Below are positions 9,501 to 17,930 of a stretch of 64,000 nt of DNA, one piece after another. The stretch comes from JAPPHA01 sp963662815 (GTDB taxonomy: Bacteria; Pseudomonadota; Alphaproteobacteria; Rhodobacterales; Rhodobacteraceae). The DNA is taken from positions 62,001 to 126,000 of the forward strand of contig CAXXWA010000042.1 in assembly GCA_963662815.2 (NCBI GenBank), given 5' to 3'. Both the position numbers and the translations under genes were made by a program. Position 1 is the first letter of the stretch; each line of letters begins with the position of its first letter. The notes below the pieces were generated by a model, which had not been told where the DNA came from, made no database searches, and worked only from the letters and a program-made list of their open reading frames with translations.

Positions 9501-10656
9501 CGGCGGTTGTCGTGAAATCCTCGCTGGCGAACTTTTTCCCGGAGGGGCAATCCGCCGCCGAATACGCCGCCCAAGTGTAGTTCGTGCTCCCCAGCAGATC
9601 GTTGAGAGCCGCCGTCGACGTGCCGGCCGCGACCGCGACGCAGCTTCCGGCCGGACTCACCGGCGATGTCTTCTTGTGCCACCATTTCCCGGCATGGTTG
9701 GCGACGGTCAGCGTCGCATGAGCTGGCCCGATTCCGCTCGCCGTCAGGTCAGGGGTTGTGAAGGAGATTGAGTCGATCCCGTCGCTCTCTCCCAAGCACT
9801 GGTTCGTCCTGTAGGCGCGGTAGGTGTAGGTGCCGTTCCCGGAGAGGCTGGTCAGGTCCACGGTTGCCGTCCCCGGCGCGCCCGCATAGCTGCACGTCGA
9901 GGGCGCGCCGGGGCCGGCGGTCTGCTTATACCACCATTTGAGGTTGCCGGGCGGGTCGGTCAGCCTCAGTGTCGCCGTCGTCTGTTTCACGTCGTCGGTG
10001 AATAGCGCGTTGACCGGCGTCGTCTTCATGTACACGACACCGATGCCTTCGGCGCTGGCGCAGCCGGAAGCGCTATAAGCGCGGAAGGTGTAGCTTGTGT
10101 TCTTCGTTAGGCCGGTCGCGGTCACGGTCTCAGTCCCCGCGCTCACTTCCGTGCAGTTCCCTCCAGGGTAGGTCTCCTTGTACCACCAGCTCTGGTCCAC
10201 CGGATAATGCTCCAGCTTCAGCGTCGCCGTCGTGTTCGTCTTGCTCAAGGAGCGGAAATTGTAGGTCTGGAAGACCGCCTCGGCGTCGCCGAGCCTGTTC
10301 CCGCTCCCGCAGCCCTGGTCGTTATAGGCGTGCCAGGTATAGGACTTGCCCGGCTCCAGGCCGGTTAGGTCCGCCGAAACGCCGCTCGTGACCGCAGTGC
10401 AGGTACCTTGGGTCGGCGCTTCCCTCCTGTGGTTCCAAGCGCCCGTATGGCCGGAGAGCGTCAGCCGCGCTGAGGTTTCTGTCCGGACGTCTGCAGAGAG
10501 CGTATAGGTCTGTGCCCCAACCGGCACTGGAAGCGCGAGGAAAACGAACAGTGCCAGAAGGGCCGCCGTCCCGCACGGGCGGCGCCTGAAGAAGCGGCCG
10601 CCTTCTTCGGCCTGCCTGCACCGGAATACTTTCCGTGCGGGGGGGGGCAATGGCAT
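6536..10656 (-). CDS. Giant autotransporter-like surface protein with FN3 and WWYK repeats (frameshifted)
   Basis: Read through one 2-bp insertion near 9216-9222, this is a single protein of about 1372 residues. It has a hydrophobic signal region ending in a VGAQ-like cleavage site (about residue 48). Four modules of roughly 85 residues with WWYK or WWHK and two conserved cysteines follow, then three near-identical 104-residue fibronectin-III-like domains, two more WWYK modules, and a linker. The last 390 residues form an outer-membrane beta-barrel that ends in phenylalanine (DVRLRF). This order fits a type V secreted, surface-displayed adhesin. The start codon is followed at codons 4-6 by nine consecutive C residues. 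In the given sequence, translation from the start runs off-frame after the first FN3 domain, so the barrel is separated from its passenger. Either the gene is broken, switchable, or the insertion is an assembly error. A TbpB-like lipoprotein gene follows on the same strand. Confidence 0.8.
8560..9496. repeat. Three tandem 312-bp repeats encoding FN3-like domains
   Basis: Three consecutive units recur with a 312-bp period (104 codons); the segment beginning actgccacttgg recurs at 8761, 9073 and 9387. The last spacing is 314 because of an extra dinucleotide in gaggCGccgcgccg compared with gaggccgcgccg of the middle unit. The units are almost identical at DNA level, which implies recent duplication or gene conversion. 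The unit nearest the 3' end of the gene has diverged at one edge. Confidence 0.9.
10639..10647. repeat. Homopolymeric G/C tract (9 bases) at codons 4-6 of the surface-protein gene
   Basis: Nine G residues on the plus strand read as CCC CCC CCC in the surface-protein gene, starting six bases after its ATG (10656-10654). A single-base slip would put the gene out of frame. Homopolymeric tracts of this length inside or before outer-membrane protein genes are the classic substrate of slipped-strand phase variation. Confidence 0.8.
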
Positions 10657-10746
10657 TTCCTTAACGTTTCGGCGTCGTTTCCTTAAGGCTGCGCGAGCGG
10701 TTCGGGGCTGCCGTGCCCCTTTCCGGTCCGGACGGCGGGTTTCGGG

Positions 10747-11019
10747 CTACGCGGTCTGCTCTCGCTTGCGGCTCCACTTTCCGACCGGTTTTCGCGAGCG
10801 GCGCGGGAACGACCGTCCAGGCCGCAGCCGCGCCCTGACCGCGAGGATCGAGTCCGCCATGCGCCCGACGGTGTCGGCCAGGGCCGCGGTCTGGGCCAGG
10901 ATCATCTCCTCGAGGTTGATTGCGAGCATGGCCAGCGCGTTGGAGAAGTTCGTCCGCCTCTTCGGCAGGTCGCCTTCGTGCATGTCGTCGAGGAGGCTGT
11001 CGCCCTGATTGGAGAACAC
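10747..11019 (-). CDS. Short hypothetical protein, possibly a transposase C-terminal remnant
   Basis: A 90-residue open frame with a hydrophobic helical middle (ALAMLAINLEEMILAQTA) and a strongly basic tail that reads RPGRSFPRRSRKPVGKW. That tail recalls the C termini of some IS4-type transposases, as far as I remember, but there is no catalytic motif and I cannot confirm it. It lies on the same strand as, and downstream of, the transposase cluster. It could equally be an independent small gene. No other gene is seen in the stretch up to 11218. Confidence 0.35.
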   Translation of the reverse strand: MFSNQGDSLLDDMHEGDLPKRRTNFSNALAMLAINLEEMILAQTAALADTVGRMADSILAVRARLRPGRSFPRRSRKPVGKWSRKREQTA

Positions 11020-11218
11020 AGGACTTTCCCACGCTGTTGGCGATTTTCCGATTTGCCGCCGAACTGGGGGCGAACCGGCACGTTCCGGCCGGATTCCGGG
11101 TTTGCGGAGCCGTCCGCGCGCCGTCGCGGGCGCCGGTTCCGGTCCCTTGGTGATTCGTTTTCGGGGCTTGGCGGCCTGCCGGCGGCGTCCGGGAGCCGGC
11201 CCGGACGCGGCCCGGCTC

Positions 11219-13034
11219 TCAGGGCCGGGTCAGGGCCGCAATGGCCTCGCTGCGGTTCAGCTGCAGGCGTCGCCGGGTTTCGGCGAGGCTCTCCGCCTCG
11301 CGGCGGCTGGCGAAGACCGCCGCGAGCGCGATGCTGTTCAGGCTGGCCCGGTTCGCCGGGCCGTTGCCGGTGCGGGTCAGGCAGGCGTCCTCGCCGAAGA
11401 CGCAGTCCCTCTGGCGGCGGTTCAGGTTCTCCACACTCCAGTGGCCGCGGTTCAGCTTCAGCAGCTCCTCCGGCGACGCGGCCCCGGCGTCGAGGGAGGT
11501 GATCAGACAGACAGTCTCGGTGCAGTCCTTCCCGGCGTCGCCGTCCTTCTTCAGCGGCTCCCGGTAGCGGGTGATCCGGGCGATCTGGCTGACGCCGGGG
11601 TAGTTGATCAGGCGCTTGAGCGGCGTCAGGACGCTGATGGAGCGCTGCTCCAGGCGGCCGCGGGCCTTTTCGAGATCCTCCGCGAAGCGGCCGGTGGCGT
11701 CCCTCTCCCAGTCGATGCTGTCGAGGATGCCGAAGGTCTCCGGCGCGTTGCCCTTGACCGAGAAGACATAGTCGGCTCCGCAGCGCCCGGTGACCATCTT
11801 CGCGGTCTTGCGGACCGCGGTCAGCGCGTCGAGGGTGATGACCTTGCCGCGGACGTCGCTGCGCTCCAGGAGGTCGTGCGTGGCCGCCGGCCCGCCGCCT
11901 TCGTCGCCGAAGTCGGAAGCGCGAAGGGCGCGCCGGTCGCGTGGTCGACGAGGGCCACGGTCTCGTGATGGCCGTCGCCGTTGCGGCTGTCGCCGCGGAT
12001 GCGCTTGCCGTCGGCGGCGAGCGCCCGGGCGAGGGGAAGCCGGGGCCGGGACCAGCGGCCGACCACGTCCTCCAGCGCCTCGGGGTCGACCGACTGCACG
12101 ACCCTGTGGATCGTGGACTTCGAGACCGGCTCGCGAAGCCCCGTCTTCGGGTTCCGCCAGGCGCCGACGGCCTCCAGCTCCTCCTGCGACAGCGCGCGCG
12201 CGAACTGCGCGGCGGCCAGGCAGCCCTTCATGTTCGCGAGCTCGGCGAGCACGTGCACGGCGAGCACGCAGGCCACCGCGTGCTTCCTGCCCTGCGCCCG
12301 GCGGAAGTCGGGCACCGCCGCCAGCTCCGCGTGCAGCGAGCGCATTGTCCCGGGGTCCCGCGGCGCCAGACCGGGACCGGCGGGCGGCGCCACGTCCGGC
12401 GGCAGCGGCTGCGGGCTCGAGAGCAGCGCCCGGGCGTCGGGCCCGGCGGCGTCACGAAGATCTCCTTCGGCCTGCCGTGGGGATCGGTGCAGCGCCCGTT
12501 GGCGCGGGCGAACCCCTTCGTCCGGCCCAGGCACTCCCAGCCCGCCGCCCTGTACATGGTGCCGGCGAAGGCCTCCGGGTCGCAGAACGTCTCCGCCAGG
12601 AGCACCCGGTGGCCGTGCGCCGCCAGCCAGTCGTCGCCGAGCCGGCAGGTCATCCGCGCAAGGAAGAAGGAGGCGAGGTTCGGGAACACCCCGGGCTCGG
12701 ACAGGATCAGGAACCGGGTGTTGTTCGCCACCATCTCCAGCCGCCGGAACTGCTGCTCCGGCCTCCAGCCGCACCACCTGTCGCGCGGAGCGCACTTGAA
12801 GGCGCCGTTCTGCCACGCCGCAAGGCCCAGCCACCGGTCCCCGAGTGCCGCCACGCAGCGCAGGCCGCGGCCCGCCAGCCGCTGGAAGCCGAGATAGTGG
12901 TGCTCGTCCATCAGCGCGTCCCGGAGCGGGCGCTCCTGCGGCCTGGCCAGCCGGATCTCGACGTCCGACAGGGAAAACCCCGCCGGCATCCCGCGAAACG
13001 GGGCATGGAACTCGAGGCGCTTGCGAATCGACAT
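11219..13034 (-). pseudogene. DUF4338 (DruA-like)-ISAs1 family transposase, two frameshifts
   Basis: Three overlapping frames together spell one transposase. The first (13034 to about 12445) carries a DUF4338/DruA-like domain with EHHYLGF, RDRWCGW, NLAS and LLAETFCDP motifs. The second (about 12445-11905) has the ISAs1 N-terminal associated region (VPDFRRAQGRKHAVACVLAV) and the start of the catalytic domain (LAADGKRIRG, with the first Asp). The third (about 11905-11219) contains DYVFSVKGNA and the C-terminal NRGHWSVEN motif followed by FGEDACLTR, typical of ISAs1 transposases. Both junctions shift the frame the same way, as single-base deletions would, within GC-rich runs. No slippery sequence is apparent, so decay or sequence error is more likely than programmed frameshifting. 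It starts 110 bp past the stop of the next transposase upstream. Confidence 0.8.
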
Positions 13035-13144
13035 GGCCGGAGCATCGCACGTCCGGGACGGGAACGCCAGCGGAAAATTCCGGCTCCGCGGTCGCGCGCG
13101 CATGCAACGCAGACAAGCCCGATGTCAAGGAAAACCAGCCGAAA

Positions 13145-15157
13145 TCAGCGTGGGATGCCCCTGTTGGAGAACAGGCGTGCCATGGCGATGAGGTTGAAAT
13201 GGGCGCAGGGTTCCTGGCGGACGCCGCGTTCGGTCCTGCCGTGGAATTCGTCCACCGCGATGACATGTTTGGAAGTCTTGCACGGTTCCTCGATCGACCA
13301 GCGTCCGTGATACAGCTCCGAGAGGTCCGCCACGCTGTACCGGTCCGGGTCGTCGAGGGTCGTGGCGAGCACGCATCGTTCATCGGCGATGTCGCAGCGG
13401 ACCATGCGCAGGACGACCGGAGGGACCGGGGTTGCGAAGCCTGCGGCCCGCAGCTTGCGCAGGGCCTCCTTTCCCGGGGTGATCCTGATGCGGGCGTCGT
13501 CGCGGTCGCCGTCGCGGAAGCTGTTGAAGGCGGCGGCGGAGCTGCGCTGGATGCGGAACACCGGATGCAGGCCGCGCACGGTCATGGCGTGCAGCATGAC
13601 GAAGGAGAAATATCCCCGGTCGAGGACCACGACGTCGCCGGGCGAGAGTGCGTCGAGATGGGCGAGCGCGGCGGCGCGCTCGTCGGCATCGGACGCGAGG
13701 AGGAAGTCGACGGGCATGCGGTTGTCGAGCCTGTACAGGCAGGACGGCAGGCCCTGCGGGTGGCGGGCGCCGTCGTTCGGGAGCGGATATCCGGCATCGA
13801 CGAGCGGGCGCGGCAGGGTCGGCTTGGAGCCGTCGACGGCGAAGGTCCGGTGTCCGTTCCAGTTCGGGTCGTGGATGCCGTGCGCGAGGATCTCGCGGTG
13901 CAGGTCCCGGAACAGGTCCTCGTGCACCCGGGCGCGGGCCTTGCAGATCGAGGAGGCGGCGACCGGCTGCGGCTGCGGCAGCGCGATGCCGGACCGCCGG
14001 CACTGCTCCCACAGCTCGGCCGTCACGGTGGCGTAGCCTTTCCGTCCGCGCGCCGGCACCAGGCGGAAGACGAACGGCATGACGACGAGGCTGTCCGTCA
14101 CCCTGCGTCTCTGCAGCCGTTCCCGGTCGTGGCGGGCGGCGATGCCGGCGGCCGCGTCGGCGATCCGGGACCACATGGCGACGAAGCGGCCGTCGGAGGC
14201 GGGAGGCCTGTCGCGGCGCTTCGGCTTCGGTTTCGCCTCTCCCTTCAGGATCCTGCGGAACTCCGGGTCGAGCGCCCTGACCAGGATCTCCTTGGCCGGC
14301 TTGGCGCCGCGCCCGCTGCGCTTGCCGGCGGTCATGCCGATCCGCTGCCAGCCGGCGGCCCTGCAGCAGGCGCCGTCGAAGCGGGTCGGGTCGACGAAGG
14401 TCTCGCACAGGACCGGGCGGCAGGCGTGCCGCTCCTCCCATCTGCCGGACAGTTGGCGCAGCGCCATCGACAGCGCCTTCGACGCAAGGTTGTCGACGCG
14501 GACCCATGGCATCACCGGAAAGCGGCTGTTCGACACCGCGAGGTGCAGCCGGCGGTCGCGGTCGGCCGCGCTCCACCCGATCCACTCGTCCCGGGCCGGC
14601 AGCGTCCGCGCCGCCGCCTCGAACAGCAGCACCGCGAGAGGCCGCCCGCGGCGGTCGCGGACGAACCAGCGGATGCACGGCCCGAAGGGCCGCGGGCATC
14701 CGAGATAGTGGTAGCGGTCGACGAGCGCCTTCCACAGCGCCACGTCCTCCGGAGACGCCGCCTCCTCCAGCGACAGGGGCTCCAGGGCCTCGAGACCGCA
14801 GGCGATCTCGGGCTGCGGATCGGAGGCCCGCACATGGACGATCGGCTTGGGTTCCGACTTCGCCGCCGTGTTGCGCTTCTCCGGAAGGGTCAGGATCCCG
14901 CATTCCTCCAGGTGTTCGAGAAGCCGCAGGCCGGCAGCGACCCGGCATTCGCCTCTCGGCGTGGTCCGGTTCAGGTTCTCGCAGATGGTCTTCGACAATT
15001 CCTTGCGGCTGTCGTTCGGGAACAGTTCAACCGTTTCCCGGATGTCGGCGATCTGGCGCCGCGTGAAGCGCCGGCCGAGGAAGCATCCATGTTTCGGGTC
15101 AAGGCCGGATTCGGCGTTTTTCGGCGGTTTCCGGGGATCCCTGTCCGGGTTTTCCAC
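13145..15157 (-). CDS. DUF4338 (DruA-like)-IS4-type DDE transposase
   Basis: An intact fusion of about 670 residues. The N-terminal half is a DUF4338 domain, the family that includes DruA of the Druantia defence system. It has a small N-terminal helical module (ELSKTICENLN), then RYHYLGCPRPF, RDEWIGW, NLAS and LCETFVDPTRF. The C-terminal half is an IS4-like DDE transposase with FAVDGSKPTLPR (first Asp), VVVLDRGYFS (second Asp), and LYHGRWSIEEPCKTSK, which matches the Y-R-E-K signature carrying the catalytic Glu. No ATG lies near the beginning; I use the GTG at 15157, but the frame stays open to 15325, where it would overlap the IS110 gene. Terminal inverted repeats were not resolved. It stands on the same strand as both neighbouring transposases. 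Confidence 0.8.
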   Translation of the reverse strand: MENPDRDPRKPPKNAESGLDPKHGCFLGRRFTRRQIADIRETVELFPNDSRKELSKTICENLNRTTPRGECRVAAGLRLLEHLEECGILTLPEKRNTAAKSEPKPIVHVRASDPQPEIACGLEALEPLSLEEAASPEDVALWKALVDRYHYLGCPRPFGPCIRWFVRDRRGRPLAVLLFEAAARTLPARDEWIGWSAADRDRRLHLAVSNSRFPVMPWVRVDNLASKALSMALRQLSGRWEERHACRPVLCETFVDPTRFDGACCRAAGWQRIGMTAGKRSGRGAKPAKEILVRALDPEFRRILKGEAKPKPKRRDRPPASDGRFVAMWSRIADAAAGIAARHDRERLQRRRVTDSLVVMPFVFRLVPARGRKGYATVTAELWEQCRRSGIALPQPQPVAASSICKARARVHEDLFRDLHREILAHGIHDPNWNGHRTFAVDGSKPTLPRPLVDAGYPLPNDGARHPQGLPSCLYRLDNRMPVDFLLASDADERAAALAHLDALSPGDVVVLDRGYFSFVMLHAMTVRGLHPVFRIQRSSAAAFNSFRDGDRDDARIRITPGKEALRKLRAAGFATPVPPVVLRMVRCDIADERCVLATTLDDPDRYSVADLSELYHGRWSIEEPCKTSKHVIAVDEFHGRTERGVRQEPCAHFNLIAMARLFSNRGIPR

Positions 15158-15291
15158 ACCCTGTCCACAGTCCTGTCCGCATCCGGGCGACCGTCCGGGC
15201 AAGCGGGAACCCGCCGGTCGCAGGGACGCGACCGGTCCATTGATTCGTTCCGGGCCCGGCGGACCGCCGCGGGACGCGGCCCGCGCGGGCG

Positions 15292-16239
15292 TCAGCCGGC
15301 GGCCGCGGCCGTCCGGTCCTCCCACATGCGCCGGTCGCGCAGCAGGGCGTTCGCGGTCACGATCAGCCTCCGCATCACCGCGGTCACGGCGACCTTGTGG
15401 TGCTTGTCTCTTTCGACGAGCCGGACGTACGTCTCCTTCATGTCGGGATTGAACTGGCAGGCCGCCATCGCCGCCATGTACAGGACGTCCCTCGGCCGCC
15501 TCCGTCCGCCGGCGACGCGGCGCGCGCCCTTCAGGGTTCCGCTGTCGCGGGCGAAGGGCGCGACGCCGATCAGGGCCGCGGCCTGGCGGCTGCCGATCGC
15601 GCCGAGCTCGCCCATCCAGGCGATCAGGGCCGCCGCCGTGACGGGGCCGATGCCCGGGATCGACATCAGGATGTCGCGGCTCCCGGCAAGCTCCTCCGCG
15701 CCTGCGACCGTCTCCGCGATCCGCCGGTCGTACTGGCGGACGCCGGCCTCGATCTCCGAGAGGACCTTCGGGACGGGCCCGTCCGGGTCGGGATCGCCGA
15801 CCTCGTCGAAGACCGCCTTCAGCTGCGTGCGCTGGTCGACGAGCCTCTCCCGCAGCACCAGCATGTCGCGGAGCCGGCCGGTCGCCGCCTCGGCCGGCGC
15901 CGTCGGCGGCCTGGCCGGGAACGCGGCGCCGAAGGCGGCCAGCACCCTGGCGTCGACCCTGTCGGTCTTCGCCATGTCGCCGGCGGCCTTCGCGAAGTCC
16001 CGGGACTGGCGGGGATTGACCACCAGGACCGCGAAGCCCCGGTCGTGCAGCGACTGGTGGAGCGCCCGGTGCATCCGCCCCGTGGCCTCCATGACGACCC
16101 TCTCCGCCCCGCCGTCCCTCAGGATGCCGGCGACCTTGCGGAAGCCGTCCGTGTCGTTGGCGGCGGCGTGATCCCTGCCGTTCAGGTGGATGTTCAGCGT
16201 CTTCTTGCTCACGTCAATGCCGGCGGCTACGATGGTCAT
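15292..16239 (-). CDS. IS110 family transposase (bridge-RNA type recombinase)
   Basis: A complete 315-residue IS110-type recombinase. The N-terminal RuvC-like DEDD domain shows GIDVSKKT (Asp), VVMEATGR (Glu) and KTDRVDARVL (two Asp). The C-terminal Transposase_20 domain has SIPGIGPVTAAALIAWMGE and a conserved RDSGTLKG region that should contain the catalytic serine. The layout and motif spacing are close to IS621 and the IS110 subgroup, in which an RNA encoded in the left end, upstream of the gene, guides target and donor choice. The 240 bp upstream is non-coding and highly structured. Downstream, the 3' end abuts the IS4-type transposase gene. Confidence 0.92.
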   Translation of the reverse strand: MTIVAAGIDVSKKTLNIHLNGRDHAAANDTDGFRKVAGILRDGGAERVVMEATGRMHRALHQSLHDRGFAVLVVNPRQSRDFAKAAGDMAKTDRVDARVLAAFGAAFPARPPTAPAEAATGRLRDMLVLRERLVDQRTQLKAVFDEVGDPDPDGPVPKVLSEIEAGVRQYDRRIAETVAGAEELAGSRDILMSIPGIGPVTAAALIAWMGELGAIGSRQAAALIGVAPFARDSGTLKGARRVAGGRRRPRDVLYMAAMAACQFNPDMKETYVRLVERDKHHKVAVTAVMRRLIVTANALLRDRRMWEDRTAAAAG

Positions 16240-16386
16240 GCTCTCCCGCTCCTATCCTCGCGATGATCCGGTTCTCGAACCCAGGCATCCATCCAGGACC
16301 CGGGAGGCTGAAGGGAGGGCGGGCCGACCACGCTTCCGCACGGATCCGCTTGCGCGATCCATGGTGCTTCCGGTCCGACCCGTCCT

Positions 16387-16403
16387 GCGGGGCCAGGCCC
16401 CGC
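16387..16403. repeat. GC-rich hairpin in IS110 leader
   Basis: GCGGGGCC and GGCCCCGC flank a single A, giving an almost perfect palindrome. It lies immediately beside the larger palindrome at 16405. Confidence 0.85.
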
Positions 16404-16404
16404 T

Positions 16405-16432
16405 CCGCCGCCGCCAGGCCTGGCGGCGGCGG
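16405..16432. repeat. Perfect 28-bp palindrome in IS110 leader
   Basis: Each 14-bp arm (ccgccgccgccagg and its complement) is perfect, with no spacer. It may fold as an RNA stem-loop in the leader or mark an element boundary. Confidence 0.9.
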
Positions 16433-16489
16433 TCCCGAACCGGGAATGAACCGTGGAGGCGGCGGGAGGCAAGAGGCGGGTTTTCCACA

Positions 16490-17150
16490 GGAACCCGCGC
16501 CAAAATTTTCCACAGCCACCCCTTGGTTCGTTTCCGGTTCTCGGAACATACGAGGTGGTGGACTTGAGGGCTGCGATTCGCGGGTCCATGGCTGAAAGCT
16601 CCCGGCGGGACGGATTGATGCGAGCGTGGCATGCCACGAAAGGGAGGACGTGTCAACCCCCGGGGCGGAAAGGCGGAGCAGGCGGAAAAAGGACGCGGAA
16701 TCAGCCGGCTGGCGCCGCGCGCGGAACGGCATCGCGATCCTGCCGGCCAAATGAAATGCCATTGGGGGGGAGGGGGATTTTCCTATTTGATTGCCACTAT
16801 ATTCGTATGGCTGCACGGCGCATCCGGCTGCCCGCAGGCCGCGTCGGAACGAAGTCATTCGATATGCCCCCCTTTGGACTACCGAACAAGGCCTCCTCCC
16901 TAGACCTTTTGGACGGATTCGATCAGGATTATGCTAATGGAAAGTGCGACGAAGGAACTGAAATTCGTCGCGGTCTTCAGGTCATCGAGGCGTCTCAGAA
17001 TTGACTGCGTTCGTATTCATTTCGTCGCATTTAGCGCAATTCACTGCGTTGTCCAGAGAAAACTTGCACTCCTTGGCACCTCGGTCGCACGCAGAAATTT
17101 CCTGCTTCGCTTGCGCGGGGTTCAACGCGCGGCTCGAACTTCGGAGAAAT
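16490..17150. other. Non-coding stretch next to the transposase cluster
   Basis: No supported gene. The sequence becomes AT-richer after 16780 and contains a G-rich run (seven Gs, A, five Gs) near 16765-16777. Open frames here have no recognisable domain. Confidence 0.45.
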
Positions 17151-17432
17151 TCAAACAGGCGTAAAGATACGGCTTGGCGGGACGCGCAAAGGCACCAACG
17201 CCGTTGCCCGTTTTCGTGCGGATGCGAGTCTGTCGGTCTCCGCCGTTGTGGCCGCTCTGCGCCCCGCCACCCAGAAGTCCAGATCCAGCCAGTGATTCCG
17301 CACCCGGTTGCCGAAGCGGCGAAAGCCCGGCCCGTCTTCGCTCACGCGGTATCCGTCTAGCGTGTGGGGCGAGAGACCGAGATAGGCCGCCGCACGTCGG
17401 GAATCGAAGAATCCCCTCTCGCTGCCGCTCAT
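17151..17432 (-). CDS. Excisionase-like helix-turn-helix protein
   Basis: A small protein of 93 residues with an HTH_17/MerR-like DNA-binding fold near its N terminus. SRRAAAYLGLSPHTLDGYR is the helix-turn-helix with the typical 'AA.YLG.S..TL..YR' pattern, followed by a wing ending in LDLDFWV. Such proteins are carried by plasmids, phages and integrative elements as excisionases or small regulators. The ATG at 17432 is chosen because it starts just before the domain and has AAAGGG eight bases upstream; the frame extends further upstream without domain content. No integrase gene is adjacent, so it looks like a remnant of a larger element beside the transposase cluster. Confidence 0.6.
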   Translation of the reverse strand: MSGSERGFFDSRRAAAYLGLSPHTLDGYRVSEDGPGFRRFGNRVRNHWLDLDFWVAGRRAATTAETDRLASARKRATALVPLRVPPSRIFTPV

Positions 17433-17930
17433 GCCGTCTGCCCTTTCGATTTCCAGATGCGCCCCGGCATGCCATGTCACCGGCCCGGTCCCGCCGCCGC
17501 GGGAACATGGCCAAAGACGTCCGCCGGCCGGCACCGCGAACGTAAGAGGGGCGGCCGGGAGTTTCGAAGCCGACGTCAAGGAGAAGTCCGGCGTCGTCGC
17601 GCCGTTTCCGCCAATGCGCGCACTCCCAAACGACGGCCGTACCTCTCCACCCGCCTAGACGCATTTCGCGGGTGAGACCGGCGCCCTCGATCCGCATCCG
17701 GGAAGGCCGCGACCTAGGTCAAGGCGGGGAGGCGTTCGGCCAATCCGGGATGGCCTGGCAGCTATCGTTAGGTTGTGATGTGACAAAGCGACCTTGGACC
17801 TTGGCTTGTCGGCGAAGGCAAAAGAATTCGAGCAACACGTCGAGTGCAAATGCCTTATCTGCGGTTTCCAGCTGATCATTTTTCGTCGTTGATCTCTATA
17901 TGGCCCATTGCCAACCCGCAGGAGATCGAC

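Larger units (their letters stand above)
16240..16480 (-). ncRNA. Candidate bridge RNA region upstream of the IS110 gene
   Basis: This non-coding leader has two strong adjacent hairpins (16387-16403 and 16405-16432) and further GC-rich complementarity closer to the gene. In the IS110 subgroup a structured RNA with two guide loops is transcribed from this position. I cannot assign the loops or the exact ends. Confidence 0.35.
15147..16489 (-). mobile_element. Candidate extent of the IS110 element
   Basis: A 12-bp direct repeat, GGGTTTTCCACA, lies at 15147-15158 and 16478-16489, enclosing 1.33 kb that holds the IS110 gene, about 240 bp of structured leader and 145 bp of tail. The size is right for this family. 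IS110 elements lack classical inverted repeats, so these limits are a guess based on the repeat and spacing. Confidence 0.35.

Noticed and set aside
11895..12450. Programmed frameshifting in the ISAs1-type transposase
   Set aside because: Two separate shifts in GC-rich text without a slippery heptamer; ISAs1 elements are not known for it. Decay or sequence error is simpler.
12845..16171. A very long plus-strand open frame opposite the transposases
   Set aside because: It is a GC-rich antisense shadow of three recognised transposase genes and has no domain of its own.
15147..16515. A cluster of TTTTCCACA sequences resembling DnaA boxes
   Set aside because: Only three near-matches, each with one mismatch to TTATCCACA, spread around a transposase gene, with no AT-rich unwinding region or replication gene.
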